A stretch of 64,000 bases of DNA from Bacteroidaceae bacterium (lineage in GTDB: Bacteria > Bacteroidota > Bacteroidia > Bacteroidales > Bacteroidaceae). Under the pieces are notes generated by a model, which did not search any database, was not told the origin of the DNA, and saw nothing but the letters and a program-made list of their open reading frames with translations. Positions 19,006-28,254 of this stretch are shown here, piece by piece (position 1 is the first letter of the stretch; every line of letters starts with the position of its first letter). The DNA lies in NCBI GenBank assembly GCA_017552435.1, contig JAFZPZ010000065.1, positions 27,398-91,397 on the forward strand. Direction: 5' to 3'. The position numbers were made by a program, and so were the translations under genes.

Positions 19006-20568
19006 ATGGCACCAGAAATCATAGTCGCCCTGCTGGTTGCTCTCATGACATTCTTTATCCTTGTGGCAATATGGTACTTCGTTGCTGTACCTGCCAAGCG
19101 CAAGGTTCTTGCCGAAGAAGCTCGCGAGAATGCTGAGAAAGAGGCAGAAGTCATCAAGCAAAAAAAGTTGCTTGAAGTAAAAGAGAAATTCCTGAGTAAG
19201 CGCACCGAACTCGAGAAAGAAGTGCGCCAGCATAACCAACAGATACAGCAATCCGAGAACCGTATCAAACAGCGCGAGATGCAGCTCAACCAGAAACAGG
19301 ACGAGCTGACGCGCCGCAAACAGGAAGCAGATGCCCAGCGCCAGCGCATGGAGACACAGCAGGCAATGCTCGAGAAAAAAGAAGAAGAGCTCAATGCACG
19401 CTTCTCCGACCTCATTAATCAGGAACGCACAAAACTTGAAGAAATTTCTGGCTTAAGTGTGGAAGAAGCGCGCGAACGTCTTGTTGAAACGCTGAAAGAT
19501 GAAGCTAAGACAAACGCTGCGGCATACATCAATGAAATTATGGACGATGCTCGCATGACAGCCAGCAAGGAGGCTAAGCGCATCATCATCCAAACAATAC
19601 AGCGCGTAGCTACAGAAACTGCAGTCGAGAACTCCGTCACAGTGTTCCATATCGACAACGATGAAGTAAAGGGACGCATTATCGGCCGCGAAGGCCGCAA
19701 CATCCGAGCCCTTGAAGCAGCCACTGGTGTAGAGATTGTCGTCGACGACACGCCCGAGGCCATTGTCATCAGTGCTTTCGATCCTGTCCGCCGCGAGATA
19801 TGCCGCCTGGCACTTCATCAACTCGTATCAGACGGCCGCATACACCCTGCACGCATCGAGGAAGTTGTGGCGAAAGTCAAGAAACAGATCGATGAGGAAA
19901 TCCTCGAGGTCGGCAAACGCACCACCATCGATCTTGGCGTACACGGTCTGCACCCCGAACTGATTCGCATCGTCGGCAAGATGAAGTACCGTAGCAGCTA
20001 CGGGCAGAACCTCCTGCAGCATGCACGCGAGACAGCTAACCTTTGTGCCGTCATGGCCAGCGAATTGGGACTCAATCCCAAGAAAGCAAAGCGCGCAGGT
20101 CTATTGCACGACATTGGCAAAGTTCCCGACGAAGAGCCCGAACTGCCTCATGCTCTATACGGAGCTAAGCTCGCAGAGAAATACAAGGAGAAACCTGAGA
20201 TTTGCAACGCCATCGGTGCACACCACGACGAGATGGAGATGACCACACTGCTCGCTCCCATCGTACAGGTCTGCGATGCCATAAGCGGTGCTCGTCCGGG
20301 TGCTCGTCGTGAGATTGTAGAAGCGTACATCAAGCGTCTCCAGGACCTGGAAGATATTGCAATGAGTCACCCAGGTGTCGTCAAGACATACGCCATCCAG
20401 GCTGGTCGCGAATTGCGCGTCATCGTTGGTGCAGATAAGATTGACGACAAACAGACAGAACAGCTCAGTACTGACATCGCCACAAAGATTCAGAACGAGA
20501 TGACATATCCCGGACAGGTAAAGATAACCGTCATCCGCGAAACACGCTCCATCGCTTACGCAAAGTAA
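19006..20568 (+). CDS. rny: Ribonuclease Y
   Basis: A 520-residue membrane-anchored endoribonuclease that starts mRNA decay. The N-terminal transmembrane helix (residues 4-27) is followed by a long charged coiled coil to about 190. Next come a KH domain with the RNA-binding loop [15 protein letters not shown] (about 222-236) and an HD domain carrying the metal-binding HARETANL, then LLHDIGK and IGAHHDEME. The C-terminal domain ends in ETRSIAYAK, the normal family end. Length is standard. It is last in the zapB-like/zapA/rny operon and ends just before a strong bidirectional terminator shared with recA. Confidence 0.97.
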   Translation: MAPEIIVALLVALMTFFILVAIWYFVAVPAKRKVLAEEARENAEKEAEVIKQKKLLEVKEKFLSKRTELEKEVRQHNQQIQQSENRIKQREMQLNQKQDELTRRKQEADAQRQRMETQQAMLEKKEEELNARFSDLINQERTKLEEISGLSVEEARERLVETLKDEAKTNAAAYINEIMDDARMTASKEAKRIIIQTIQRVATETAVENSVTVFHIDNDEVKGRIIGREGRNIRALEAATGVEIVVDDTPEAIVISAFDPVRREICRLALHQLVSDGRIHPARIEEVVAKVKKQIDEEILEVGKRTTIDLGVHGLHPELIRIVGKMKYRSSYGQNLLQHARETANLCAVMASELGLNPKKAKRAGLLHDIGKVPDEEPELPHALYGAKLAEKYKEKPEICNAIGAHHDEMEMTTLLAPIVQVCDAISGARPGARREIVEAYIKRLQDLEDIAMSHPGVVKTYAIQAGRELRVIVGADKIDDKQTEQLSTDIATKIQNEMTYPGQVKITVIRETRSIAYAK

Positions 20569-20574
20569 ACAATA

Positions 20575-20612
20575 AAATAATAAACCCCGCAGAGTTGCGG
20601 GGTTTATTATTT
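20575..20612. terminator. Bidirectional intrinsic terminator between rny and recA
   Basis: A 17-bp stem with a 4-nt GAGT loop. The GC core is ACCCCGCA/TGCGGGGT and the flanks are AT-rich, giving a U-run in both directions. The right arm overlaps the last bases of the recA stop codon, so both convergent genes end on the same hairpin. Confidence 0.92.
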
Positions 20613-21630
20613 ACTTCATAGCCTCATAGATTTTTGTTGTAATCTCGTCGCAAAGTTCCGGGTTATCGCGCAGAAGGGCTTTCGTCGCTTCCTTACCTTG
20701 TCCCAGTTTGCTGCCGTTGTAGCTATACCATGAACCACTCTTTTCGAGAATTCCGAAATTGACACCAAGGTCAACTACCTCGCCGATACGACTGATGCCT
20801 TCACCATACATGATTTCGAATTCTGCCTTGCGGAATGGAGGAGCCACTTTGTTCTTCACCACCTTGACCTTCACCTCGTTGCCGATAATAGTATCACCAT
20901 CCTTAATACTTTGAGACCTGCGGATGTCAAGACGGACAGAAGCATAGAACTTCAAGGCATTACCGCCTGTGGTCGTTTCGGGGTTGCCAAACATGACACC
21001 AATCTTCTCGCGCAACTGGTTGATGAAGATACAGGTGGTCTTTGTTTTGTTGATGGTCGCGGTGAGTTTACGCAGAGCCTGACTCATCAGACGGGCCTGC
21101 AAGCCAACCTTATTGTCTCCCATGTCACCCTCGAGCTCTGCTTTGGGCGTCAAAGCAGCAACAGAGTCAATAACAATGATATCCACAGCCGCACTACGAA
21201 TGAGCTGGTCGGCGATATCCAAAGCCTGCTCACCATTATCGGGTTGCGAAATAAGCAGTTCATCAACATTAACACCAAGATTGGCGGCATAAAAACGGTC
21301 AAAAGCATGTTCCGCGTCGATGAATGCAGCAATGCCGCCTTGCTTCTGAGCTTCTGCTATGGCATGAATAGCCAAAGTAGTCTTACCGGAAGACTCCGGA
21401 CCGTATATTTCCACAATTCGCCCTCTGGGATAGCCGCCCACGCCAAGAGCATAATCCAGGGAGATGGAACCAGAAGGAATAACTTCTATGTTGTCAATTC
21501 TTTCTTCACCAAGCCTCATGATAGAGCCCTTACCAAAGTCTTTCTCTATCTTGGCCATCGCAGCCTGCAATGCCTTTAGCTTCTCGTTCTGCTGCCCTTT
21601 GGCAGCAGTCTCTTCTAACTTTTTTGCCAT
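20611..21630 (-). CDS. recA: Recombinase RecA
   Basis: A 339-residue RecA. The Walker A motif is GPESSGKTT (77-85), Walker B is [12 protein letters not shown], loop L1 follows with [18 protein letters not shown], and loop L2 contains [20 protein letters not shown]. The C-terminal domain is shorter and less acidic than in enterobacteria. It forms filaments on single-stranded DNA, promotes strand exchange and activates LexA-type repressors. The gene is 44 bp downstream of the carboxynorspermidine-synthase-like gene and probably shares its transcript. The leader is an 8-bp repeat array with no visible LexA-type palindrome. The stop codon lies within a shared terminator. Confidence 0.99.
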   Translation of the reverse strand: MAKKLEETAAKGQQNEKLKALQAAMAKIEKDFGKGSIMRLGEERIDNIEVIPSGSISLDYALGVGGYPRGRIVEIYGPESSGKTTLAIHAIAEAQKQGGIAAFIDAEHAFDRFYAANLGVNVDELLISQPDNGEQALDIADQLIRSAAVDIIVIDSVAALTPKAELEGDMGDNKVGLQARLMSQALRKLTATINKTKTTCIFINQLREKIGVMFGNPETTTGGNALKFYASVRLDIRRSQSIKDGDTIIGNEVKVKVVKNKVAPPFRKAEFEIMYGEGISRIGEVVDLGVNFGILEKSGSWYSYNGSKLGQGKEATKALLRDNPELCDEITTKIYEAMK

Positions 21631-21637
21631 AATATTA

Positions 21638-21669
21638 TCTTTTCGTTATTTCAATATTTCGTTATTTCG
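21638..21669. repeat. Four-unit 8-bp tandem tract in the recA leader
   Basis: Four 8-bp units of the type TTATTTCG fill most of the gap between the upstream stop codon and the recA ATG. On the mRNA strand it is A-rich (CGAAATAA-type units). Confidence 0.75.
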
Positions 21670-21674
21670 GCAGA

Positions 21675-22907
21675 TTACAATTCCAGATCTCCATCGTAAA
21701 TCTCATGCCAAGGCAGGCCCTGCTTGTTGAGCTGTTCCATGAAAGGATCGGGGTCGAATTCCTCGACATTATGCACGCCAGGCTTGTTCCAAAGTCCATT
21801 TAGAAACATCATGGCGCCAATCATAGCAGGAACACCTGTCGTGTAACTGACACCTTGCATGCCGGTTTCCTCATAGGCGGCTTGGTGAGAGCAGTTATTG
21901 TAAATATAATATGTATGTTCCTGGCCGCCACGAAGGCCGCGGATGCGACAACCGATGCTGGTTTCGCCATCATAGTTCTCTCCGAGATCCTGAGGATTGG
22001 GCAATACAGCCTTCAGGAACTGCAAGGGCACAATCTTGACTTTTGCGTTACCTGTACCATCTGCCATGGGAGCTTCATACTCCACTTCATCAATGCGGCT
22101 CATGCCGATGTTCTGAATTACATCGAGGTAGGTGAGGTACTGCTGCCCGAATGTCATCCAGAAACGGGCACGTTTGATGGTCGGATAATTAATAACTAGC
22201 GATTCTATCTCCTCGTGATGTAACAGATAACTCTCCTTGGGGCCGATGCCGGGATAGGTCAAGGGCTTGTGAATCTCCATCGGCTCTGTCACAATGTACT
22301 TGCCATTCTCCCAATAGAGACCCTTCTGAGTAATCTCGCGGATGTTAATCTCGGGATTGAAATTCGTGGCAAAAGCCTTATGATGGTTACCCGCATTGCA
22401 ATCCACAATATCGAGGTACTGTATCTCATCGAAATGGTGCTTGGCGGCATAGGCTGTAAAGATGCTGGTGACACCCGGATCGAAACCGCAGCCCAAGATG
22501 GCGCAAAGTCCAGCTTTCTCGAACCGTTCACGATATGCCCATTGCCACGAATACTCAAAATGCGCCTCATCCTTTGGCTCGTAATTAGCAGTGTCAAGGT
22601 AGTTGCACCCTGTCTGCAGGCAAGCCTCCATGATAGTGAGGTCTTGGTAAGGCAACGCCAGGTTCATCACCAGATCGGGTTTATAGCTGCCCATGAGTTT
22701 GACCAGCTGCTCCACGCTGTCGGCATCCACCTGTGCGGTCGTTACCTTTGTACCATACTTTTTGTTGAGGACTTCTGCCAGAGCGATGCACTTTTTCTCC
22801 GTGCGGCTGGCAATCATTACTTCCGTAAATGTGTCAGGATTCTGACACACTTTATGAGCCGCTACGGTGGCTACACCGCCAGCTCCAATTATCAGTACTT
22901 TACCCAT
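21675..22907 (-). CDS. Saccharopine-dehydrogenase-fold protein, probable carboxynorspermidine synthase
   Basis: 410 residues. The N-terminal Rossmann motif VLIIGAGGVATVAAH (4-18) binds NAD(P)H. The body has the saccharopine reductase pattern: VMIASRT, then PDLVMNLALPYQDLTIMEAC and CNYLDTANYEPKDEAHFEY, with CGFDPGVTSIFTAYA in the catalytic region. Within this superfamily the length and motifs fit bacterial carboxynorspermidine dehydrogenase, which condenses aspartate semialdehyde with a diamine in spermidine synthesis. Lysine-pathway saccharopine dehydrogenase is the main alternative. The gene lies upstream of recA in the same direction. Its promoter overlaps the terminator of the preceding gene. 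Confidence 0.82.
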   Translation of the reverse strand: MGKVLIIGAGGVATVAAHKVCQNPDTFTEVMIASRTEKKCIALAEVLNKKYGTKVTTAQVDADSVEQLVKLMGSYKPDLVMNLALPYQDLTIMEACLQTGCNYLDTANYEPKDEAHFEYSWQWAYRERFEKAGLCAILGCGFDPGVTSIFTAYAAKHHFDEIQYLDIVDCNAGNHHKAFATNFNPEINIREITQKGLYWENGKYIVTEPMEIHKPLTYPGIGPKESYLLHHEEIESLVINYPTIKRARFWMTFGQQYLTYLDVIQNIGMSRIDEVEYEAPMADGTGNAKVKIVPLQFLKAVLPNPQDLGENYDGETSIGCRIRGLRGGQEHTYYIYNNCSHQAAYEETGMQGVSYTTGVPAMIGAMMFLNGLWNKPGVHNVEEFDPDPFMEQLNKQGLPWHEIYDGDLEL

Positions 22908-22935
22908 AGTATGTATTTTGTTAGTTTTGCGAATG

Positions 22936-22943
22936 CAAACTTA
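22936..22943 (-). promoter_or_regulatory. Candidate -7 box of the carboxynorspermidine synthase/recA unit
   Basis: The minus-strand sequence is TAAGTTTG, with CTTG 20 bp upstream at 22964-22967. That -33 element falls in the loop of the preceding gene's terminator hairpin. Confidence 0.55.
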
Positions 22944-22944
22944 C

Positions 22945-22976
22945 AAAAAAAAGTCCAAAGCAGCAAGACTTTGGAC
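22945..22976 (-). terminator. Intrinsic terminator of the Spy-like gene
   Basis: On the minus strand: an 8-bp stem GTCCAAAG/CTTTGGAC with an 8-nt loop, then eight T residues. It lies 45 bp after the stop of the glycine-rich Spy-like gene. Confidence 0.88.
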
Positions 22977-23020
22977 CTTTTTATTTTCTATTTGGATAGT
23001 TAGAGGTGAGTAACTGGGGA

Positions 23021-23611
23021 TTAGAAGCCGCCACCGAAGCCACCGCCGGGGCCTCCAAAGCCGCCACGAGGACCGCCGCCGAAGTTACCGCGAGGACCAC
23101 TTTCGAAGTTAGCGCGACGATCTCCATCGCCGTTACCACGCTGACCCTGGCCGCGACCGCCCTGACCACGCTGTGGATTGAGTACCTTCAGGACCTGCTG
23201 GGGTTTGAGTATCTTTGAAAATTCTTCACCATACTTCTTCTGAACCTCCAGGCGCTTCTGCATCGTGGCAATCTGCTGTTCCTGACGTTCAAAGTTCTCC
23301 TTAAGCCTTTCTATTGCCTCTTCGTCGGTCATTTCCTTCTTCTCTTCGTCACGAACGGACTGTTCCATGCGCTGGCGTTGGCCCTGGGACTGGTTGGTGG
23401 CAAACATTTCTTTCTGGTAGGCTGTGTAGGTGCTGATAAAGGTTTTCTTTGCATCGTCCTTCAGATCAAGATCCTTAGCCATACGTTCAGCAGCCTTTTC
23501 GATGCGCTCGTCGATTGCCTTTGCACGTTCTTCTTCACTCATGCGCTCCTGGGCGCTCAGGGCAGTGCAGCTCATAAAAGCCAAAACTGCCATAACAATT
23601 GTCTTTCTCAT
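23021..23611 (-). CDS. Periplasmic Spy/CpxP-like protein with a glycine-rich tail
   Basis: 196 residues. The signal peptide is MRKTIVMAVLAFMSCTALSA. The middle (about 25-140) is a highly charged helical region with repeated patterns (EERAKAIDERIEKAAERMAK) and an LKPQQ motif reminiscent of the LTxxQ signature of Spy and CpxP chaperones. From about residue 147 the tail is almost only Gly, Arg, Asn, Phe and Pro (RGQGGRGQGQRGNGDGD, then GPRGGFGGPGGGFGGGF). Such Bacteroidetes proteins are often tied to envelope-stress sigma factors, and a TGTAACAAGG element lies upstream on the coding strand. Function is inferred; the glycine-rich tail is unusual for a chaperone. A clear terminator follows. Confidence 0.72.
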   Translation of the reverse strand: MRKTIVMAVLAFMSCTALSAQERMSEEERAKAIDERIEKAAERMAKDLDLKDDAKKTFISTYTAYQKEMFATNQSQGQRQRMEQSVRDEEKKEMTDEEAIERLKENFERQEQQIATMQKRLEVQKKYGEEFSKILKPQQVLKVLNPQRGQGGRGQGQRGNGDGDRRANFESGPRGNFGGGPRGGFGGPGGGFGGGF

Positions 23612-23719
23612 TTCTTTTTTAGTTTATTAATTAGGTTGTCTGTAATCCTTGTTACATTCCTTTGACTTAACGAACCATGGGAAAGTTTAATCGGAACTGA
23701 CAACGCTAACTATTTTTAA

Positions 23720-24529
23720 CTATTTGACGGTTATATGGAAGCAGCCTTGCTTTACCTCGTACTTGATGTAGCAACGGCCTTGCTCACGGATATCACGCAG
23801 AACCTCGCTCAACACCCACTTTAGGGTGTCGTTCTGAACGGCCCGACGCTCGGGCTCTCCTGGCGGGGAAACTGTAGAGAAGCGGTTATAGCAGACATCG
23901 AAGGTGGTACCGAACAGATGGCAACTCTGGGTGGTAGCGTTGCCATTGCCTCGTTGCAAACGGGCTACATCTTCTTCTGTCCTGAGGACGCTCGACACAA
24001 TGATTCGGTGCAAGGGGACACCTTTTATGTAGAGGCTGTCCATATAGCTACGCCCGATGAGCGAGAGCAGGTTGGCTGCGCGAGGCACAAGGTAGGGAAT
24101 ACTGTGCCTCATCCCCTTATCGATGCAATAGAGAGGATTGGCGCCCACATAGACAAGCTGCTCCCTGCGGTGCTCCGCTTCTACTCTGTTGCGTACGGGC
24201 TTGACGCCCCAACGCTTGGCGGCCACTATCTGCACATCCTGCACATCAGGGAAGCAAGCTGCATACGAGGGAACGCTACGCACAGGGTGCCACTTAACTC
24301 TTTCCCCTGGATTTGGGGAGAGTTTGGACAATTCTTCATGAATCGGGGTCTCCAGAGTTTCTACCGCGGGCTCTATATCCTGCTGCGCCGGCTTCGCTAT
24401 CTCCTGCACTGGTTCATTGGCCTCTCCTCGGGGCTGTGCCACCTTGGGAAAGGCAAGCCTTACAACTCCGAGTACAGCTACAATGCCTCCGCAAAGGCCT
24501 AAAAATATGTTTTTCTTTAGTCTTTTCAT
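23720..24529 (-). CDS. DUF5715-like membrane-anchored protein, possible M15-type peptidase fold
   Basis: About 269 residues. The frame extends to a TTG at 24544 that lies within the promoter box, so the first ATG at 24529 is used. A signal anchor (NIFLGLCGGIVAVLGVVRLAF) is followed by a linker rich in Pro, Glu and Ala, then a globular domain. Its motifs VSSVLRTEEDV and SCHLFGTTFDVCYNRF resemble the substrate and zinc-site pattern (S-x-H-x-x-G-x-x-x-D) of M15 D-Ala-D-Ala carboxypeptidases, suggesting a cell-wall-related enzyme outside the inner membrane. The resemblance is motif-level only. It is monocistronic. Confidence 0.68.
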   Translation of the reverse strand: MKRLKKNIFLGLCGGIVAVLGVVRLAFPKVAQPRGEANEPVQEIAKPAQQDIEPAVETLETPIHEELSKLSPNPGERVKWHPVRSVPSYAACFPDVQDVQIVAAKRWGVKPVRNRVEAEHRREQLVYVGANPLYCIDKGMRHSIPYLVPRAANLLSLIGRSYMDSLYIKGVPLHRIIVSSVLRTEEDVARLQRGNGNATTQSCHLFGTTFDVCYNRFSTVSPPGEPERRAVQNDTLKWVLSEVLRDIREQGRCYIKYEVKQGCFHITVK

Positions 24530-24541
24530 TCTTTTGCGGCA

Positions 24542-24549
24542 CAAAATTA
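24542..24549 (-). promoter_or_regulatory. Candidate -7 box of the DUF5715-like gene
   Basis: The minus-strand sequence is TAATTTTG, ending 12 bp before the ATG at 24529. The implied leader is only a few nucleotides. Confidence 0.55.
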
Positions 24550-24634
24550 CAATAAAAAAGTGAAGTCAGCAAATAAGCGAGAGAATTATCAAATTATTTG
24601 AATAATTCCGAGCAAAAGCTAACTCAGCGAAGCC

Positions 24635-24698
24635 AAAAGTGAAAAGTGAAAAGTGAAAAATGGAAGAAATGAAAAATAATTATGAACTATGAACTATG
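24635..24698. repeat. Two AT-rich heptamer tracts upstream of phoH
   Basis: 24635-24662 is exactly four heptamers of the type AAAAGTG (the last varies). 24678-24698 holds three units of the type AACTATG. Both lie in the divergent region between the DUF5715-like gene and phoH. Confidence 0.85.
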
Positions 24699-24759
24699 TT
24701 CCGCCTGCGCCTAAGCATTTTTTTTTAAAGAAAATGCGAAGAACTATGAACTTTTTTCT

Positions 24760-24767
24760 TACTTTTG
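24760..24767 (+). promoter_or_regulatory. Candidate -7 box of the phoH operon
   Basis: TACTTTTG matches TAnnTTTG. No clear TTTG is present 19-21 bp upstream. It lies 18 bp before the phoH ATG. Confidence 0.5.
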
Positions 24768-24785
24768 CATTAAAATAGAAAAGAA

Positions 24786-25775
24786 ATGATAGAAAAACAT
24801 ATCGTTATCGAGGACATCGACCCAGTGCTTCTCTATGGCGTGAACAACGTCAATATGCAGATGCTGAAGGCGCTCTATCCGAAGCTCCGCATCGTAGCCC
24901 GCGGCAACGTTATCCACGTCATGGGCGACGAACTGGAGATGTGTGCTTTCGAGGAGAACATACAGAAACTCCAGCAGCACATTCTCAGATTCAACAGCCT
25001 CACGGAGAAAGAAATCCTGCAGATACTGAAAGGAGAAAAGACAAACCGCGAAGGCGTGGAGGGCGTGATTGTCTATAGCGTCACGGGGAAACCTATCACG
25101 GCAAGAAGTCTGAACCAGCAACAACTGGTCAAAGCCTATCAAGAGAACGACATGATATTTGCCGTAGGTCCTGCAGGTTCAGGAAAAACCTACACCAGCA
25201 TAGCATTGGCTGTAAGAGCATTGAAGAACAAGGAGGTCAGGAAGATTATCCTGTCTCGACCCGCTGTAGAAGCCGGAGAGAAGCTGGGATTCCTGCCAGG
25301 TGACATGAAGGATAAGATAGACCCCTACCTGCAACCGCTCTACGATGCCCTCGAGGACATGATTCCCACTCAGAAGCTGCATGAAATGATGGAGCAGAAC
25401 ATCATACAGATAGCACCGCTTGCCTTTATGCGTGGCCGTACGCTGAACGATGCCGTCGTCGTCCTAGACGAGGCACAGAACACCACCAGTGCACAAATAA
25501 AGATGTTCCTGACCCGAATGGGAATCAATACCAAAATGATTATCACGGGCGACATGACGCAGATTGACCTGCCAAAAGGAGTAAGAAGTGGCCTGCGAGA
25601 AGCCTGCGAGATACTGAGGGATATCAAGGGCATCAGCTTCATAGAGATGAACGAGAAAGACATCGTCAGACATGGGCTGGTGACACGCATCGTGAAGGCA
25701 TACAACAAATATGAAGCTGAAATAGAGAGAGGAAAAGAATATACTGAACCCAAAACAACAAACGAAAAGATATGA
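24786..25775 (+). CDS. phoH: PhoH-family ATPase
   Basis: A 329-residue cytoplasmic P-loop ATPase. An N-terminal KH-like RNA-binding region (about 10-75, [12 protein letters not shown]) precedes the PhoH domain, with Walker [16 protein letters not shown] (about 128-142), [18 protein letters not shown] and Walker [23 protein letters not shown]. Members act in RNA metabolism and ribosome maturation, as with the YbeZ type. It is first of four overlapping genes; its stop overlaps the purC start by 4 bp. A charged C-terminal tail follows the domain. Confidence 0.95.
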   Translation: MIEKHIVIEDIDPVLLYGVNNVNMQMLKALYPKLRIVARGNVIHVMGDELEMCAFEENIQKLQQHILRFNSLTEKEILQILKGEKTNREGVEGVIVYSVTGKPITARSLNQQQLVKAYQENDMIFAVGPAGSGKTYTSIALAVRALKNKEVRKIILSRPAVEAGEKLGFLPGDMKDKIDPYLQPLYDALEDMIPTQKLHEMMEQNIIQIAPLAFMRGRTLNDAVVVLDEAQNTTSAQIKMFLTRMGINTKMIITGDMTQIDLPKGVRSGLREACEILRDIKGISFIEMNEKDIVRHGLVTRIVKAYNKYEAEIERGKEYTEPKTTNEKI

Positions 25776-26722
25776 AAGCTCTGACAAGAACCGACTTCAA
25801 CCTGCCCGGACAGGTAAGCGTGTATCACGGTAAGGTACGCGACGTGTATAACATCAACGATGACCTGATGGTGATGGTCGCAACGGACCGTATCTCGGCC
25901 TTCGATGTCATTCTGCCAAAAGGCATCCCCTTTAAGGGACAGGTGCTCAACCAGATCGCTGCCTCCTTCCTTGATGCAACGGCAGACATCGTGCCCAACT
26001 GGAAGCTGGCAACACCCGACCCGATGGTAACTGTCGGACTCAAGGCAGAAGGTTTCCGCGTGGAGATGATTATCCGAGGCTACCTGACTGGCTCTGCCTG
26101 GCGCGAGTATAAGGCCGGCTGCCGCGAGCTGTGCGGCGTGAAGCTGCCTGACGGCATGCGCGAGAACGAGAAGTTCCCGGAACCCATTATAACTCCGACC
26201 ACAAAAGCTGAAGAGGGACACGACGAGAACATCTCTGCTGAGGAAATCGTCCGCCAGGGACTGGTCAGCAAGGAGGACTGGGAGACAATGGTGAAGTACA
26301 CCCGCGCCCTCTTCCAGAGAGGTACGGAGATTGCCGCCTCGAAGGGCCTCATCCTGGTCGATACCAAATATGAGTTCGGCAAGCGCGACGGCAAGGTCAT
26401 CCTCATCGACGAGATTCACACGCCCGACAGCAGCCGCTACTTCTATGCCGACGGTTACGAGGAGAAGTTCGCGAAAGGCGAGCCTCAGAAGCAACTCTCG
26501 AAGGAGTTCGTGCGCCAGTGGCTCATCGAGCACAACTTTATGAACCAGCCCGGACAGGTCATGCCCGAGATAACCGACGCATACGCCCAGAGCGTGGCAG
26601 ACCGCTACATCGAGCTCTACGAGCACATCGTGGGCAAGAAGTTTGTGCCTGCAGACGACAAAGGCAACCTTGCTGCCCGCATCGAGAGGAACGTGACGGA
26701 ATGGCTTACCAGCAAGAGATAA
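25772..26722 (+). CDS. purC: Phosphoribosylaminoimidazole-succinocarboxamide synthase
   Basis: 316 residues, the long form of SAICAR synthetase. It couples aspartate to CAIR with ATP in step eight of purine biosynthesis. Diagnostic motifs are GKVRDVY near residue 20, [47 protein letters not shown] and the late [12 protein letters not shown]. The start overlaps phoH by ATGA, which implies translational coupling. The 3' end overlaps the following methyltransferase by 22 bp. Confidence 0.98.
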   Translation: MKALTRTDFNLPGQVSVYHGKVRDVYNINDDLMVMVATDRISAFDVILPKGIPFKGQVLNQIAASFLDATADIVPNWKLATPDPMVTVGLKAEGFRVEMIIRGYLTGSAWREYKAGCRELCGVKLPDGMRENEKFPEPIITPTTKAEEGHDENISAEEIVRQGLVSKEDWETMVKYTRALFQRGTEIAASKGLILVDTKYEFGKRDGKVILIDEIHTPDSSRYFYADGYEEKFAKGEPQKQLSKEFVRQWLIEHNFMNQPGQVMPEITDAYAQSVADRYIELYEHIVGKKFVPADDKGNLAARIERNVTEWLTSKR

Positions 26723-27438
26723 TAAAGCCCTACAACAAAGAGGAGCGAAAAGGGACGCAGGTGGAACGGATGTTCGACAACCTGGCGCCCACCTACGACA
26801 AGATGAACCACACCTTGTCGTTGGGGATTGACCGTCTGTGGCGCAACCGTGCTATCGACACGCTGAAACCCTTCCAGCCCAAAGCCATCCTGGATATTGC
26901 TACGGGGACAGGCGACTTTGCGATTCTGGCAGCAGAGCGGCTGAAACCTCAGTTCGTAATCGGTGCCGACATCAGTCACGAGATGATGGAGATTGCTGCC
27001 CACAAGGTGAACCAGCACCAATTGGAACGCATCGTCAGTTTCAAAAAGGAGGACTGCATGCACCTCTCGTTCGAAGATGACAGTTTCGATGCCGTGACCG
27101 TAGCCTACGGGGCACGAAACTTCGAAAGCCTCGAACAGGGGCTGACGGAAATCAAACGCGTGTTGAAGCCTGGGGGACACCTGTTGATGCTGGAATTGGC
27201 AGCGCCCAAGGATACTCCCATGAAACAGCTGTTCTGGATATACTCGCACATGGTAATTCCCGTTGTCGGCTGGATGTTCAGCCGCGACGTCAAGGCCTAC
27301 AAATACCTGACAAACAGCGTGCACGCCTTTCCACAGGGCGAAGTAATGGAAAGAGTTCTCTGTCAAATTGGATTTGGCAGAATACAATGGCGTCGCTTCA
27401 CCTTCGGCATTAGTACAATGTATCTGGCAGAAAAATGA
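26701..27438 (+). CDS. menG: Demethylmenaquinone methyltransferase
   Basis: 245 residues (UbiE/MenG family), which perform the last step of menaquinone synthesis using S-adenosylmethionine. The start is the ATG at 26701 inside the end of purC. A longer in-frame extension to 26518 is the purC sequence read in another frame and is rejected. Family motifs are present: [32 protein letters not shown], the SAM-binding [13 protein letters not shown] (about 62-74), and [20 protein letters not shown]. The end [16 protein letters not shown] is typical. Context with aroE suits the chorismate-derived menaquinone pathway. Confidence 0.96.
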   Translation: MAYQQEIIKPYNKEERKGTQVERMFDNLAPTYDKMNHTLSLGIDRLWRNRAIDTLKPFQPKAILDIATGTGDFAILAAERLKPQFVIGADISHEMMEIAAHKVNQHQLERIVSFKKEDCMHLSFEDDSFDAVTVAYGARNFESLEQGLTEIKRVLKPGGHLLMLELAAPKDTPMKQLFWIYSHMVIPVVGWMFSRDVKAYKYLTNSVHAFPQGEVMERVLCQIGFGRIQWRRFTFGISTMYLAEK

Positions 27439-28163
27439 CTAAATACGGTATCATAGGCTATCCTCTGGGCCATAGTTTCAGCAGAGGTTTTTTCACAGAG
27501 AAGTTCGCCCGCGAGGGCATAGACGCACAGTACCTCAACTTCGAGATTCCCGATGCGGGGATGCTCCTCGACGTGCTGCGCAACAACCCCGAGCTGCGCG
27601 GTTTGAACGTTACCCTACCCCACAAGCAGGCGGTCATCCCGATGCTCGACGAACTGAGCGACGAGGCACGGGAGATTGGAGCTGTCAATGTCATCCGCGT
27701 CCGCGACGGGCGGCTCAAGGGCTTCAACAGCGACATCATCGGCTTCACCGAAAGCATCCGTCCTTTGCTGCAATCGCATCACAAGCAGGCATTGGTCTTA
27801 GGCACCGGCGGTGCAAGCAAAGCCATCTGTGTGGGGCTTAAACGTTTGGGCTTGGAATGGAAATATGTTAGCCGTACGCCCCGCGAGGGCATGATAACCT
27901 ATGAGGACATTACAGCAGAGACCTTGCAAGACTATACTGTTATTGTCAACTGCAGCCCAGTCGGCATGTTCCCCAAGGTCGATCAGGCACCCGCCATTCC
28001 CTACGAATACCTCACCCCCAGGCATCTACTCTTCGACTGTGTCTATAACCCCGAAGACACCCTCTTCATGCAAAAAGGCAGAGCACAGGGTGCCACCGTA
28101 AAGAACGGCCTCGAAATGCTCCACCTCCAAGCCATCGCCAGCTGGCGCTTCTGGAACGAATAA
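27435..28163 (+). CDS. aroE: Shikimate dehydrogenase
   Basis: 242 residues, slightly short for AroE, which reduces 3-dehydroshikimate with NADPH. The shikimate-binding YPLGHSFSRGFF (about 9-20), catalytic-lysine NVTLPHKQAV (about 59-68), GAVNVIR and GFNSDIIGF, NADP loop VLGTGGASKA (about 119-128) and late NGLEMLHLQAI are all visible. Start and menG stop overlap as ATGA. It is last in the phoH-purC-menG-aroE operon and converges on the potassium-channel gene. Confidence 0.96.
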   Translation: MTKYGIIGYPLGHSFSRGFFTEKFAREGIDAQYLNFEIPDAGMLLDVLRNNPELRGLNVTLPHKQAVIPMLDELSDEAREIGAVNVIRVRDGRLKGFNSDIIGFTESIRPLLQSHHKQALVLGTGGASKAICVGLKRLGLEWKYVSRTPREGMITYEDITAETLQDYTVIVNCSPVGMFPKVDQAPAIPYEYLTPRHLLFDCVYNPEDTLFMQKGRAQGATVKNGLEMLHLQAIASWRFWNE

Positions 28164-28173
28164 CAAAAAGCAG

Positions 28174-28250
28174 CCGCCGGAATTACCCGATGACTGCCTT
28201 TGCGTAACCGTAACCCACTAAAAATATATACATACAACGAGTGCCGGCGG
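28174..28250. terminator. Weak inverted repeat between convergent aroE and channel genes
   Basis: CCGCCGG at 28174-28180 can pair with CCGGCGG at 28244-28250 across a long loop. This is the only structure seen in this 91-bp convergent gap, and neither side has a convincing T-run. Confidence 0.25.
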
Positions 28251-28254
28251 TCGA

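Noticed and set aside
25370-26626. A 418-codon minus-strand frame across phoH and purC
   Set aside because: Both plus-strand genes are unmistakable, and the antisense frame has no plausible protein pattern.
26518-26700. N-terminal extension of the methyltransferase
   Set aside because: The extra 61 residues are the end of purC read in another frame; the family start fits the ATG at 26701.
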